From positions 157,878,857-157,942,856 of the forward strand of contig JBOZIK010000001.1 in the NCBI GenBank assembly GCA_051453625.1: DNA of 64,000 bases, written 5' to 3'. Numbering within the stretch: the stretch's first letter is position 1; each line of letters starts with the position of its first letter. The notes below the pieces were generated by a model. That model saw only the letters and a program-made list of their open reading frames with translations. It was not told where the DNA came from and ran no database searches. The position numbers and the translations under genes were made by a program. The DNA comes from Welwitschia mirabilis (taxonomy: Eukaryota; Gnetophyta; Gnetopsida; Welwitschiales). Of this stretch, positions 1 through 10,599 are shown in pieces.

Positions 1-121
1 ACATTTGCCTGTGAGGCAACAAGTTCCAAGTTCGATTCCCATGTTGGGCGTGTAGGCCACGGAGTGCCAAAAAAATCAAAAAAAAAAAAAAAAAGAGGAA
101 ACAAAAGGAAAAAAGAAAAAT
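1..121 (+). mobile_element. 3' part of a tRNA-derived SINE with A-rich tail (cut by window edge)
   Basis: Positions 29-39 (AGTTCGATTCC) match an RNA polymerase III B box of the tRNA type. About 30 bases of unique body follow, then an A-rich tail at 67-120. That order of B box, short body and A tail is what a tRNA-derived SINE shows at its 3' end. The A box would lie upstream of the window. A decayed tRNA pseudogene with a chance A tract is the main alternative. Confidence 0.45.
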
Positions 122-419
122 TAAATGTGTAACTCTGGGGGGTGCTACTGTCACAATGAGTTAATTCTCCACCTTAACAATGCCCTGCCCCGCCCCCGCC
201 CCGCGACATGATGGCAAGACATTGAAGTGTGTTTTTGAATAAAATCTCATTGATCACAGAAAAAGCTCCGTTGAAGTATTCCATCTAATGAATTATGAGA
301 ATTTGTTTCATCTTTACCGCCTTACATCCTCTAAAAACGTTGTTTTTGCTAGAATTTGCATTAACGCTGTCTTCTTATATGTTTTGAACTTCGAAAACAC
401 TGCTTCTTAAAACTTACTT
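122..419. other. CpG-retaining spacer with a C-rich tract; no gene seen
   Basis: Between the SINE tail and the pseudogene, the stretch at 181-206 is almost pure C/G (CCCCG-like units). The CpG content here is unlike the CpG-poor DNA that fills the rest of the window. No open frame or RNA gene was recognised. It may be the downstream flank of the minus-strand MYB fragment. Confidence 0.4.
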
Positions 420-955
420 CTATATGGTTGTCCAATCATCAACAAAGAAACGCACCCAATTGGAGATTAACAGAAGTCCGCCGTTGCTGCTTCCATTCAC
501 TAGAAGATTAGTCAGTAACAACTCTGAAAAAGGATTCTCGGATTCTCCATAAGGTACTTTGTCGCTGAAATCCTCGGAGTTGAACACTGGAAGTGCGATC
601 CTTTCATTTGCAACAGAACGAGAGCAAAAATTATTCAGATCGAAAAAGTTTTCCGTAAGCCACTTGTTATTCCTGAATTCCAGAAGTCTGTAAAACTGTT
701 ATCTATTCTTCCAGGCAGCTTTTTCGCTACCAACGCCCATTTGTTCCTCACGGCAGCCTGCATCTTGATTAAAGCCATCAACACTCCTTGCATCATCTTT
801 AATCGATTCAGCAAAAACCTCGGTGAGAGACGAACAACGTTCTTGAAGACACTTTCAGGTAAATTAAGCGATTTGAGAAACTCAAGTTTTGGTCTTAGTG
901 CTTTAGTTGCTTTGCAATGAATAAGATAAGGACATATCTTAAATATGGGTAAAAG
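420..955 (-). pseudogene. Chimeric pseudogene: mTERF-like repeat joined to the R3/C-terminal part of an R2R3-MYB
   Basis: Read on the minus strand. One frame is open from 955 down to a stop at 635-637. Its first half (about 955-785) reads like a mitochondrial transcription termination factor repeat, with IFKICPYL, LRPKLEFLKSLNLPES and VVRLSPRFLL. It then runs without a stop into the third helix region of a plant MYB DNA-binding repeat (NKWALVAKKLPGRIDN, then FWNS). Near a T run at about 645 the frame shifts, and a second frame continues as a Ser/Asn-rich MYB-like C-terminus to a stop at 420-422. The R2 repeat, the N-terminus and most of the mTERF protein are missing, so this cannot be a working gene. 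It looks like exon fragments brought together by a transposon or by illegitimate joining; Pack-MULE or Helitron capture is possible, but no terminal structure was seen. The MYB assignment is fairly firm and the mTERF assignment moderately so. Confidence 0.6.
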
Positions 956-1130
956 TTAAAGATTTAGAATTTTTTTGATCTAAGAAAATTTCAACTTTAG
1001 TAGTAGGTCATTATTTTGATTAATTATTTATTATTACAATTTCTTTTAAATCCTCAATTGTTGTAATATGATGTGCTTCTTGGAATTATCATTGTGATAT
1101 TTACCTTGTTATTAGATTTGCATATTAATG
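956..1130. other. AT-rich spacer before a gap; nothing recognised
   Basis: Low-complexity T/A-rich DNA between the chimeric pseudogene and the gap. No coding or RNA feature was seen. Confidence 0.5.
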
Positions 1131-1965
1131 NNNNNNNNNNNNNNNNNNNNNNNNNNNNNNNNNNNNNNNNNNNNNNNNNNNNNNNNNNNNNNNNNNNNNN
1201 NNNNNNNNNNNNNNNNNNNNNNNNNNNNNNNNNNNNNNNNNNNNNNNNNNNNNNNNNNNNNNNNNNNNNNNNNNNNNNNNNNNNNNNNNNNNNNNNNNNN
1301 NNNNNNNNNNNNNNNNNNNNNNNNNNNNNNNNNNNNNNNNNNNNNNNNNNNNNNNNNNNNNNNNNNNNNNNNNNNNNNNNNNNNNNNNNNNNNNNNNNNN
1401 NNNNNNNNNNNNNNNNNNNNNNNNNNNNNNNNNNNNNNNNNNNNNNNNNNNNNNNNNNNNNNNNNNNNNNNNNNNNNNNNNNNNNNNNNNNNNNNNNNNN
1501 NNNNNNNNNNNNNNNNNNNNNNNNNNNNNNNNNNNNNNNNNNNNNNNNNNNNNNNNNNNNNNNNNNNNNNNNNNNNNNNNNNNNNNNNNNNNNNNNNNNN
1601 NNNNNNNNNNNNNNNNNNNNNNNNNNNNNNNNNNNNNNNNNNNNNNNNNNNNNNNNNNNNNNNNNNNNNNNNNNNNNNNNNNNNNNNNNNNNNNNNNNNN
1701 NNNNNNNNNNNNNNNNNNNNNNNNNNNNNNNNNNNNNNNNNNNNNNNNNNNNNNNNNNNNNNNNNNNNNNNNNNNNNNNNNNNNNNNNNNNNNNNNNNNN
1801 NNNNNNNNNNNNNNNNNNNNNNNNNNNNNNNNNNNNNNNNNNNNNNNNNNNNNNNNNNNNNNNNNNNNNNNNNNNNNNNNNNNNNNNNNNNNNNNNNNNN
1901 NNNNNNNNNNNNNNNNNNNNNNNNNNNNNNNNNNNNNNNNNNNNNNNNNNNNNNNNNNNNNNNNN
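1131..1965. other. Assembly gap (835 N)
   Basis: A run of N; the apparent open frames across it are artefacts. The following sequence is the 3' internal end of a Copia element, so the gap probably hides more of that element. Confidence 0.98.
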
Positions 1966-2334
1966 TACCCTTTTACTTAAATGTGTATATGGCTTGTTGA
2001 AAGGGGAAGTCTTCATTATAATGTATCTCAAATTTGTGTGGTGAAAGAGCTTAAATGTGTATTAAATATTTGGCTTATAAGTGTTTACCATTTGGTATCA
2101 AGATTGGGGAAGAAAATATGCTTGATTTTTCTGGCTATATATCTAAATTTTTATTTATTTACCATTGATGTCAAAGGGGAAGAGAATATGGTGAACTAAT
2201 ATTGTTTATATGGCTTTATCAAAGGGGAGATTTTATTATGTTAATATGCCTTAAGAGAAAGAGCTTAAAGGATGAAATATTTATTTGATCTTGAAATCAC
2301 TTATTTGTTTGCCATCAATGTCAAAGGGAGAGAT
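1966..2334 (+). mobile_element. 3' end of the internal region of a Copia element with repeated polypurine tracts
   Basis: This stretch leads into the LTR at 2335. The true polypurine tract, AAAGGGAGAGAT at 2323-2334, is preceded by the phrase GCCATCAATGTCAAAGG that SIRE-like Copia elements in this window carry before their 3' LTR. Similar purine tracts occur at about 2001, 2173 and 2221, and the phrase ATTGATGTCAAAGGGG also occurs near 2165, so the pre-LTR segment is itself repeated. No coding sequence was recognised. Confidence 0.7.
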
Positions 2335-3379
2335 TATTAGGATTTTATTTTTGCCAATTGAAGTCAAACTAATATGATTTTTGTAGAATTCAAAGTGATT
2401 TTATAGGTGTAAGAAACTGCTAGATCAATATCCAAAAGGTAGAAAGAATTGAACATGTTCTAAATAAGGCTACTTCATGTGGGGTTGACCTAACTTTTTT
2501 GTAAGGGTGACCGAACATTGTTAGGTCTACCCAACATTTCTGTAAGGGCGACTGAAGATTGTTAGGTCTACCCAACATTCTGTAAGGGCGATCTAATGGG
2601 CATACTATTAAAATCTGAGTTAAGTAAGGGCGACCTAATATTTTTATAAGGGTGACAGGATCTCAGTCAACTGGATATTTCGAGGGATTGACTGGTCAGC
2701 ATAGAAGTGAAAATTTTAAAGTGATTTTCTACCCGTTATAGCACCAAATATATCCATTACAAATGTCAGATTCATGCCCATCTAGTTAAACGGTTATATT
2801 TTGGTGAAATTTATAAATAAGAGGTAACACTCAAAAATCCCAAGGGCTTTCACATTGGATTGGATTTTCGCAAAGGAAGGTTCAACTCTTGATCTGAAAG
2901 GCTTATCTTTGTAATATCATTCTTATCTCACTCAACACTTATCTTTGTATCAAATCTAAGAAATAAGGTTCCATTGTTAGTTCTTTCACTGGAGTGATCT
3001 GGCGCATAGAGGATTCATTTTCTCACTCACCATTGTGCATTTTCTAAAGGTTAAGACTTAGCCTATAAAAGTCTATTTGAAGAGGTTGAGACTTATCCTG
3101 GAAAAGTCTGCTTTGTAAGGTTAAAGGTTAGCCTTGAAAACCTTGTACATAGTGATGCAACAGAGATCTGGAATAGTCTTCGTCATTGACTATCTTCTGA
3201 TAGTGGAGTAGGGTGTATCCCGAACCACTATAAATCTTGTCTTATGCATTTATTTTGCTTATGCTTTTTGATTTCATTTTATTATATCTTTTTATGCATA
3301 ATTTCTTTTGAAAGTAATAATTGTTTAAATTTTTTTTAGAAGTTCTATTCACCCTTCCTATAGGGTTAATGATCCTACA
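2335..3379 (+). repeat. 3' LTR of a Copia (SIRE-like) element
   Basis: The left end reads TATTAGGAT, a decayed TGTTAGGAT, directly after the polypurine tract. The right end reads ATCCTACA, the inverted match, after the phrase CTATTCACCCTTCC that also ends the LTRs at 41752 and 49854. The length is 1045 bp. It contains a three-copy repeat at 2502-2600. No 5' partner is visible; it would lie in or beyond the gap at 1131-1965. Confidence 0.75.
2502..2600 (+). repeat. Tandem repeat, about 41 bp unit, inside the LTR
   Basis: The unit starts TAAGGGTGACC or TAAGGGCGA and contains GTTAGGTCTACCCAACATT. Units begin at about 2502, 2543 and 2583; the third is partial. Confidence 0.8.
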
Positions 3380-5295
3380 ATATTCATATAGCTGTTTGAA
3401 ACTTTTACTAGAATTAATAGAACTGAATCTGATAATTTTTCTTCTTCCCTAGATGGAACCTCTAAATTTGGTTCTTTCTCTTTTGATTTACCTTCATGAT
3501 TCTATTTTTTTCATGAGACTCAAGGGTTGGATTTTGAAAGGTTGCATTCTCACATAAATTAAAATTTTAACTTACTAAGAAGTAGGTGGTTGAACTAGTT
3601 ATTAAACTACATGACACTTAATCAGTTATGAAATAGTAGATAAGACTTATGTCATGGATTTAATGGTATGTTCTAGTTTATCTAGAGTTTCCTAAAGCTT
3701 TGTCAATAGGAATAATAAATTATGCATTATTTCATTTAAGTTGCTATTAGGATGAAAAGGTAGTTTAACATTCTATAAAGGTATTTTCATTTCAAGGGCC
3801 TATCTCCTCTATTTCTGCATTAATTTTTAGAGCCAAATTATTAGTTCCATTAAAACTATGGTGTAGTAAAAGTATCTTTTTTTTTGAGTTGATATTTACT
3901 TCTAACCACTCAATGTTATCATACAAATTCATTAAAATAAATTTAGATGAAGAAATGTTTTTTTTTCTCATGTCATTACACTTTAATAGATACCACAACC
4001 TAGACCATGGCACTATATTTCTATTTTCAATTAGGAAGATTATTTAATCAATGATCAATAATGCCTTTCTATAAGGCTCCCTTAACAAATATATAGCAAT
4101 CTTCCATTACTTAGACAAGATGTCATATATATGAGATGAGCATTTCTTAAATAATGTTTTTATTATCATTACTTTAGTCTAATCCAAGATCTTCAATTTT
4201 ATTTAGAAGTGATGAATAGGCATGAAACTAGAATCATACATCATGATTCTAATGATATTAGGATTTAAAAGAATTCTCTACTATCTTTTTCATGTGTTAT
4301 ACGTAATAGTTTTATCCTTTTATGTGCCTAATGTAAGTCTCATAAGTAATTTTTATATTCCATTGATTGAAAGAGAATAATCATTGTAAAATATGAGACT
4401 CTTCAAAGACTTATCTGATACCATATCCATAAGATTCAAAGTAAAGTTAAATTCATTTGTTATGAATACATAACTTAGGATTAGAACACCTATTCATTTT
4501 TGTTTAATGTAAAGAAAATGAAAACAGATGGACTTGGGATATTTATGATCAAACTAGAGTGAGTATCTCTAATAATATAATAACATCTTTAGGGGTGAAC
4601 TCATGGAATACCATTCTAAAATACTTGAGAAAATATTCTTACAAAACTATAAAGAAGGTACAAAAAAAACTTACCACTAAAATATCTGAACTATTATGAA
4701 ACTTAAAACTATATGAAAGTGACTTTAGTCATTAAGTAACTACCAATATATAACCTTTTCTTCATCTACTCTTCATGCAACATACTAATTTCATATTAAA
4801 TGTGTACTATTCATGGAATAGCCTAGTTAAGTCTATTATTAGTTAAACATTTAATAACCTGCTCTATCTTATCAACTAGGCTAGAGTAGATGGCATTTCC
4901 TTATGGGTAAATATGTTCCATTGTATAATTTTCATACATTCAAAGAGACTAAATCTTAATTTTTGATATGATACTATCATAAATTTTATGATTATGTAAG
5001 TGTTAATTCATTGATAACAAATATTCATAGTGGAGTGGCTCTAATGACACATTGACATAGATTAAGATATGAATGATTTAGATGAGATTAACAAAATGAC
5101 ACCACTAGCTATTATACTTAGAGTGACATGGCTATCCATGTATAGAAAGAAACTATCACACATTTATCACATTAAAATACTTAATAATATATATCTTTAT
5201 TATTACAAGTCATAACCTTAACAAGGGTTACCTATAATATTAATCAATTATAATGTTACTATTAATTAATAACTCATATTTGCTAATTATTTAAA
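3380..5295. other. AT-rich DNA with no recognised gene
   Basis: Both strands were read. Short open frames exist, for example 3792-4013 on the minus strand (73 codons), but none shows a domain I recognise. The composition and broken frames suggest very old transposon sequence. Confidence 0.5.
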
Positions 5296-5689
5296 NNNNN
5301 NNNNNNNNNNNNNNNNNNNNNNNNNNNNNNNNNNNNNNNNNNNNNNNNNNNNNNNNNNNNNNNNNNNNNNNNNNNNNNNNNNNNNNNNNNNNNNNNNNNN
5401 NNNNNNNNNNNNNNNNNNNNNNNNNNNNNNNNNNNNNNNNNNNNNNNNNNNNNNNNNNNNNNNNNNNNNNNNNNNNNNNNNNNNNNNNNNNNNNNNNNNN
5501 NNNNNNNNNNNNNNNNNNNNNNNNNNNNNNNNNNNNNNNNNNNNNNNNNNNNNNNNNNNNNNNNNNNNNNNNNNNNNNNNNNNNNNNNNNNNNNNNNNNN
5601 NNNNNNNNNNNNNNNNNNNNNNNNNNNNNNNNNNNNNNNNNNNNNNNNNNNNNNNNNNNNNNNNNNNNNNNNNNNNNNNNNNNNNNNNN
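5296..5689. other. Assembly gap (394 N) with duplicated edges
   Basis: The 27 bases before the gap (5269-5295) are repeated exactly after it (5690-5716). This suggests a tandem repeat or overlapping contig ends that were never merged. Confidence 0.95.
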
Positions 5690-5716
5690 ATAACTCATAT
5701 TTGCTAATTATTTAAA

Positions 5717-7118
5717 ATTTTTTAATATATTAATGTAAAGTATTATGCTGTTAATATAAGAGGTTTTAGTTCCATCTTTCTTGTTGAAAGATATATAATA
5801 AAGGACGTCCTTTAGATTGCTATATTTTTATCATTATTGTAAGCTTTGTATGACATGCTATTTGAAAGGATAAGAAGGATAACCTCATTCATTGTATTCA
5901 GATCAATAAAAGTACAAAGCATCTTATTAACATGTACTTTTTAGATGACTCCTTTTTTATTAAGAATTCCCAAGTCGTAATTAAGCAACTTCTTTCTATA
6001 ACTGATCTCTAGTAGTTTCTATCTAGTTTTGAGATAAATTAAGAAACTTATTTAATATTTAATATTTCTATAAAGTTATACATGGATTATCTATAAGGTA
6101 TAGACAATTATTCAAGTTGATAAGGTGATAAAAATTCTTGGAATTATCTTTTCTTTTCAAAGGACCTCTAAGCAACAAGAATACTTTACTATTAATAAAC
6201 TACTTGTAAATTAGATAAATAGAAGAATCACAATGATTGATAAGTATTTAGTATATAAAAATATTTTTTTATACTAATCATATCTATTATTCCTCTTATT
6301 AGGCTCATGCTACTTTAAGTTATAAGCAAAGAGAAAAGCTACTTCATGATTTTATTTTGTTAGATAATAATGATAGAAAAGAATTTTACGAAGTTGCATG
6401 AAAGATTTATTTCTTACTAAATCTAAAAAGGAGGCTTAGATATCTTTAAATACTTTTGGAAAGCTATCTCCCTCTATGATATGTAAGCTAATTTTTATAA
6501 ATACACAGGATGCTGGTATTCCTTATTTTTAAAATGATCAAAGACTACTTATCTAAAGCATATAAGAACCTAATAAGATATCCATCTTATTAACTAGTTT
6601 ATATGTCTAACAGACATCAAAATTCGAGGATTTATTATCTTAAAAAGAGTTTTTATTACATCAAAGTGATTTATAAGATCATTCAAAACAATTTTTCTAT
6701 ATTTCATTTTTTTGGACAATCTAGTTCAATAGTGCTTATAATGAAATGGCATTTCAATTACTTCTTTAAGATCTCAATTGATATCTTATTAGTTTAATAA
6801 GAGTAAGATTTATTTTTCATATTTTTTTTTAAATAATCAATAGATTTTAAGAAAATATTTTAGTAGTTCTATTAGGATTAAACTGCTACAAAATTTTTTT
6901 CTATAGGTTCTCTTTCTAATATTTTTAACATAGTTAATATCTATGATAATTATGTTTTACCTTTAAACTTAATACACTAAAAATATAATAGTTCCTTTTG
7001 ATCCTTAAAAAGAGAGGGCAAAAAATCTTATCATATGATTTTAGAATCAAAGAATCAATGAATATTAAAAGCTCAAAGAATTTAGAAACTATCTAGCTTT
7101 CTAACAAAACAACCCTTT
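5717..7118. other. AT-rich DNA with no recognised gene
   Basis: No domain, RNA gene or clear repeat was found on either strand. The left part of the Gypsy LTR that ends at 8141 could begin inside this stretch. Confidence 0.45.
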
Positions 7119-7250
7119 TTATGGTATCTCCTTCATCAAATAATGAACTCAAATTTTAAGATTAAATATAAATAAGTTTTATTCACATTTTTTATGGTAT
7201 CTCCTTCATCAAATAATGACCCCAAATTTAAGGTTCAAATATAAGGAATT
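7119..7250 (+). repeat. Two-copy tandem repeat, about 65-67 bp unit
   Basis: The phrase TTTTTATGGTATCTCCTTCA followed by TCAAATAATGA occurs twice back to back, starting near 7119 and near 7184, with downstream similarity continuing to about 7250. It lies at or just inside the start of the Gypsy LTR. Confidence 0.75.
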
Positions 7251-8141
7251 TTTATTTCTATTTTGTAAAATAAATTAAAATGATGTACATGGACATTATA
7301 CTTATACACTTTTTACATACACAATTTTGTTATTTCAATAAACCATATGCATACTTGTAAAGAAATAATATGCAATCTTACATATAGTAAACAATTGAAG
7401 GAAGATAGAACAATAGGGAAAAAAAGAGAGGATATTGGATATATTAAAGGAATTTAGATGAATTAGTTATACTATTCATGATGGCCTATGTTAAAAAGCC
7501 TATAAATAGAAATGTAAGACAACATATGGCATTAATGTTTAGAGAATGCAAAATTAATTTTATTTCAAAATAGGAATTTATTAGATCTATTGAGAAAGAG
7601 GGTTAACTAGGATTACATAATCTACAACCATTCATCATTATGTAATCTTTTTTATGACTATATATGTAATCTTACCTCTACAGGAAAAATATTCTATTCA
7701 TATTTTAATGAAATAGTAATATATTAATTAACATTATTTGGTGTTTTATCTCTTTTCTTATTTTTTTTACTAACTTCATTGACTACAACATCAATTTACC
7801 TTTTTTAATCTAGAAATATATTTCATAATAACTTGGAAATAAATTATACATTAACAAAAACGTTTAAGTTTCAAAGGTTTAAATTTAAAATTAATACCTT
7901 GTGGTAGTAATAAATTAATTTGAAAAGACTAGTTTGAGACCTACAATTTTTTTTGTAATTTTCATTATTTAGTTTTTATCCTCTAAATTATCTATTTTGC
8001 ATGTAGTTGTAAACAATACTATTTTTGCTATATTTTAAATGTAGAAACATATAAAATCACATAAAAAATTTATAAATTATAGTATGATTACTATAAAATA
8101 ATAAGATTAAGTATATTATAACACCATTTCCCATGTTATCA
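7130..8141 (+). repeat. 5' LTR of the window-spanning Gypsy element
   Basis: The right end is fixed by the primer binding site that starts at 8142; the last bases are GTTATCA. The whole stretch aligns by eye, with many substitutions, to 54640-55582. Shared landmarks in the same order include ATGGCCTATGTTA, GTAGAAATGTAA-like text, ACATTAACA followed by GTTTAAGTT, ATACCTTGTGGTAGTAA, TTTGAGACCTA and AATAATAAGA. The left boundary is approximate. I infer that the two copies are the 5' and 3' LTRs of one element. Confidence 0.6.
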
Positions 8142-8162
8142 TTTTATCGTCATTGCTAGGAA
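8142..8162 (+). other. Decayed primer binding site, tRNA-Asp type
   Basis: TTTTATCGTCATTGCTAGG at 8142-8160 matches the plant Gypsy primer site TTTTGGCGCCGTTGCCGGG with differences that are nearly all C-to-T or G-to-A. It sits directly after the LTR end CA at 8140-8141, which fixes the element's orientation as plus. Confidence 0.65.
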
Positions 8163-8650
8163 AAGTACTAAAATAGACAAGCAGGAACAATTAGCATTAG
8201 ATCAATAGAATAGAAAATAATAAAATGATAGCTATACTATTTAAAAAAGATAAAATAAAGAAGAAAAGAGATCATCTTAGATGATATTATAAGATTCCAC
8301 AAGATTATGATGAATTCCATACCAAATATGCTTTATTATTTTCTTCTATTAAAGAAGAAGATTTAGCTGTCGGTTTAGAAATACTAGAATATAGAAATAA
8401 CTATGAAGTCAAATGTAAGTTATCTTTATAAGAATCTCAATTAGGAAAAAATTTTAAAACCTCTTAAATAAGATTTATAAGGTGTAAAACACTTAGAACT
8501 TAATAATGAATATACTAACTAATATTGCTATAAATTACTTGTGGGAAAACAATGTGAATTTTATATCTTTAGCTATAAACTAATTTTCAAATACATAATG
8601 TTTGATTCTTTAGATGAGATACAATTAATATACCTAATAAAATTAGAAAT
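8163..8650 (+). other. Leader between primer site and gag, with a short unidentified open stretch
   Basis: This is the untranslated leader position of the Gypsy element. One frame is open for about 49 codons at 8285-8431 and reads YYKIPQDYDEFHTKYALLF and onward. I do not recognise it. It could be a remnant of an upstream ORF, as some Tat/Ogre-type Gypsy elements have, or a diverged gag N-terminus. Confidence 0.3.
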
Positions 8651-9520
8651 ATAAACCTCAAATTAATGCCAATGTTTAAAGGTAAAAATATTAAATATCC
8701 TATTTTAGATTTATACCTTACATTAATGCCAACATTTGAAGGTAAAAAGAGTAAAGATCCTCTTTTGTATTTAAATCTATTTAACTTAAGAAGAAAAATT
8801 ATTTAGATAATAATCTAAAGAAGTTAATGTATTCTTCTACTTCACTAAAAGGAGATGTAATGCCTTTATAATTTCAATTACCTATAGACTACACACTTGA
8901 ATAAAATTTAAAAATAAATTATTAACCAAGTATTAATCCATAAGTCTAATAGAAAATCTTAAGTATCAAATTATGGACATCAAACAAGGACCTCGATAAA
9001 AATTTGATAAATTTTATGATAGATGTCAAACCTTATCAAGATAATATTCCAATCATAAAATGGATTTAAGATAAATAATTAAAGTAGTTTTATAAGAAAT
9101 TAATACTAAAAATCTACATAAACTAGACCTTCTATTAAGGGAAGCATTAGAAAACTAGAACCTTGAAGTTACAAGAGAAATCTTAGCATAATTTTACAAG
9201 ATAATCCAAAGATAATAAAGTAAATAAGAGGATAATAATAGAAGAAAAGAAAGAATTCATGATATTAAAGTAAAAACTACTAATGAAAATTTTGAGTAAG
9301 TAAATAATTAGATAAATTTCTAGCTTTAATTGAGGAATAAAATGACTTATGTAGACATTGCAATCAATAAGGTTATGAACATGAAGATTACATGTGATAT
9401 AATGATCTTATTAAAATATTAGATATTGACCAAGTAGACATTACAGTTATCAATTAAAATGGATAGCATAAGTTTAAATAAAAAATTCCCTACCATTATC
9501 AATAAAGAAGTTGAAAAAAA
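8651..9520 (+). pseudogene. Gypsy gag remnant (plus strand)
   Basis: Fragments read like a plant Gypsy capsid domain. LMPTFEGKKSKDP at about 8723-8760 resembles the usual start of the retrotransposon gag domain (F-x-G-x-x-x-x-DP). DIKQGPR, then KFDKFYDRCQTLSR, at about 8968-9035 resembles the conserved gag block with an aromatic/charged E-x-F-x-x-x-x-x-R pattern. A Cys-rich stretch CRHCNQ..GYEHEDYM near 9353-9395 may be a damaged zinc knuckle. Gag would form the virus-like particle. Frames are broken by many TAG and TAA codons. A 62-bp tandem duplication (8659-8712 and 8721-8773) lies in the first block. A SINE has inserted just downstream. Function is certainly lost; family assignment is moderate. 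Confidence 0.5.
8659..8773 (+). repeat. Two-copy tandem repeat, 62 bp unit, in gag
   Basis: TTAATGCCAATGTTTAAAGG and TTAATGCCAACATTTGAAGG begin about 62 bp apart and are followed by similar text (AAA..TAAA.ATCCT.TTTT..ATTTA). It is an in-frame-size local duplication of the gag domain start; 62 is not a multiple of three, so it shifts the frame. Confidence 0.75.
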
Positions 9521-9572
9521 ACGAAGAGATATTCTTTACATAATTATATAGAAATTAGTTAATAACAAAATA

Positions 9573-9815
9573 ATAGAGTGATAAGGTCACAGACACATGG
9601 ACCTAGAGGTCCAAATTTTAAATCTCGGCACTGGTGAGGAATACAAATAGAATAGATTTCATAATCCCAAGCACCACTAGGCATTTGTATGATGTAAAAT
9701 TACCTACTGCTATCAACAAGAAATACAAATGGAATTGATTCTGTAAGCCCAAGTGCCACTTTGAATTTGTGTGGCATAAAATTACCTAATTACTATCTAT
9801 TCAAAAAAAAAAAAA
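9573..9815 (+). mobile_element. tRNA-derived SINE with a two-monomer body, inserted in Gypsy gag
   Basis: The head has a decayed A box (GTGATAAGGTCA at about 9578-9590) and a decayed B box (about 9611-9626, reading CCAAATTTTAAATCTCGG where a SINE would have CCAGGTTCGAATCTCGG). The body holds two similar monomers of about 80 bp: one has GAAATACAAAT-type text, CCCAAGCACCACT and GTAAAATTACCTA near 9641-9715, and the other has the same landmarks near 9719-9790. A poly(A) run at 9803-9815 ends it. No clear target-site duplication was seen. Confidence 0.7.
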
Positions 9816-10599
9816 GAATGTGTGTTATAAAAATTAAAGAAACAAATGTTTAAAAAAAAAAGCAATGGTACAAGTTCAAAATTTAAATAAGATTAAAAGA
9901 AGAAGAAGGGTTAATAACTTAACCTAATCCCCATTTCAAAAATGTTCAAGTAAATCTAAATGTTCATGAAACTTGTTTAGGTAAATCAATTATAAAAGAC
10001 TAGAAAGCAAGAATAATACTTGGATTAAAAGAAAGACTTAAGAAGCTAAATATTATGAGATTTCTCTAGAGGAATTTAAAAATAATAATGAAGCTAAGAC
10101 TTCATGTCCAAAGAGATTAGCTAATGAATAAAATAATAATAGAAATGAAAAATTAACAAGATCTATGGATACATTTCTAGTAAAATTATAAGACACCTAT
10201 AGCTATGCCTTTAGTGGATTTTCAAAAGAAATACCTAGTTATTTTAAGTTTATAAAAATATTTATGTGCTACGCGAAAAAGTTCTAAAAGAAAGACAAAA
10301 ATAAGTTATTAATGAAAATATAGAGAAACAACTATCTTGGGTGCCTAGTGCTATCATGAGAGAATAAAAAAGAATTAAGTATAAAGTTTTAAGAACTATT
10401 ATAAAGATTAAAATTAATAAATAATTCTTTTTAGCTTTATTAGATATAAAACAAGCATTAATAAAATATATATCCAATTTATGAATAACTAAGAATGTAA
10501 AATTGAAAACTTATAATATAAGTATATGACTAGCTAATAAATCTAACATGAAAGTAGAAAATAAAGTAAAGAAGATATTAATTAAACTTTAAGGATCTA
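9816..10599 (+). other. Gypsy gag-protease spacer, heavily decayed
   Basis: Between the SINE and the pol remnant I could not place a protease active site. The open frame at 10262-10477 on the minus strand has no recognisable content and is probably a chance frame in AT-rich DNA. Confidence 0.4.

Noticed and set aside
1054-2044. Three long open frames of about 290-325 codons across 1054-2044
   Set aside because: They are open only because most codons are N from the gap at 1131-1965.
3792-4013. 73-codon minus-strand frame as a possible LINE fragment
   Set aside because: No conserved LINE block could be aligned, and neighbouring frames show no continuation.
5291-5698. 135-codon minus-strand frame
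   Set aside because: Made of gap N; no real sequence supports it. The same holds for 39513-40190 and 41895-42450.
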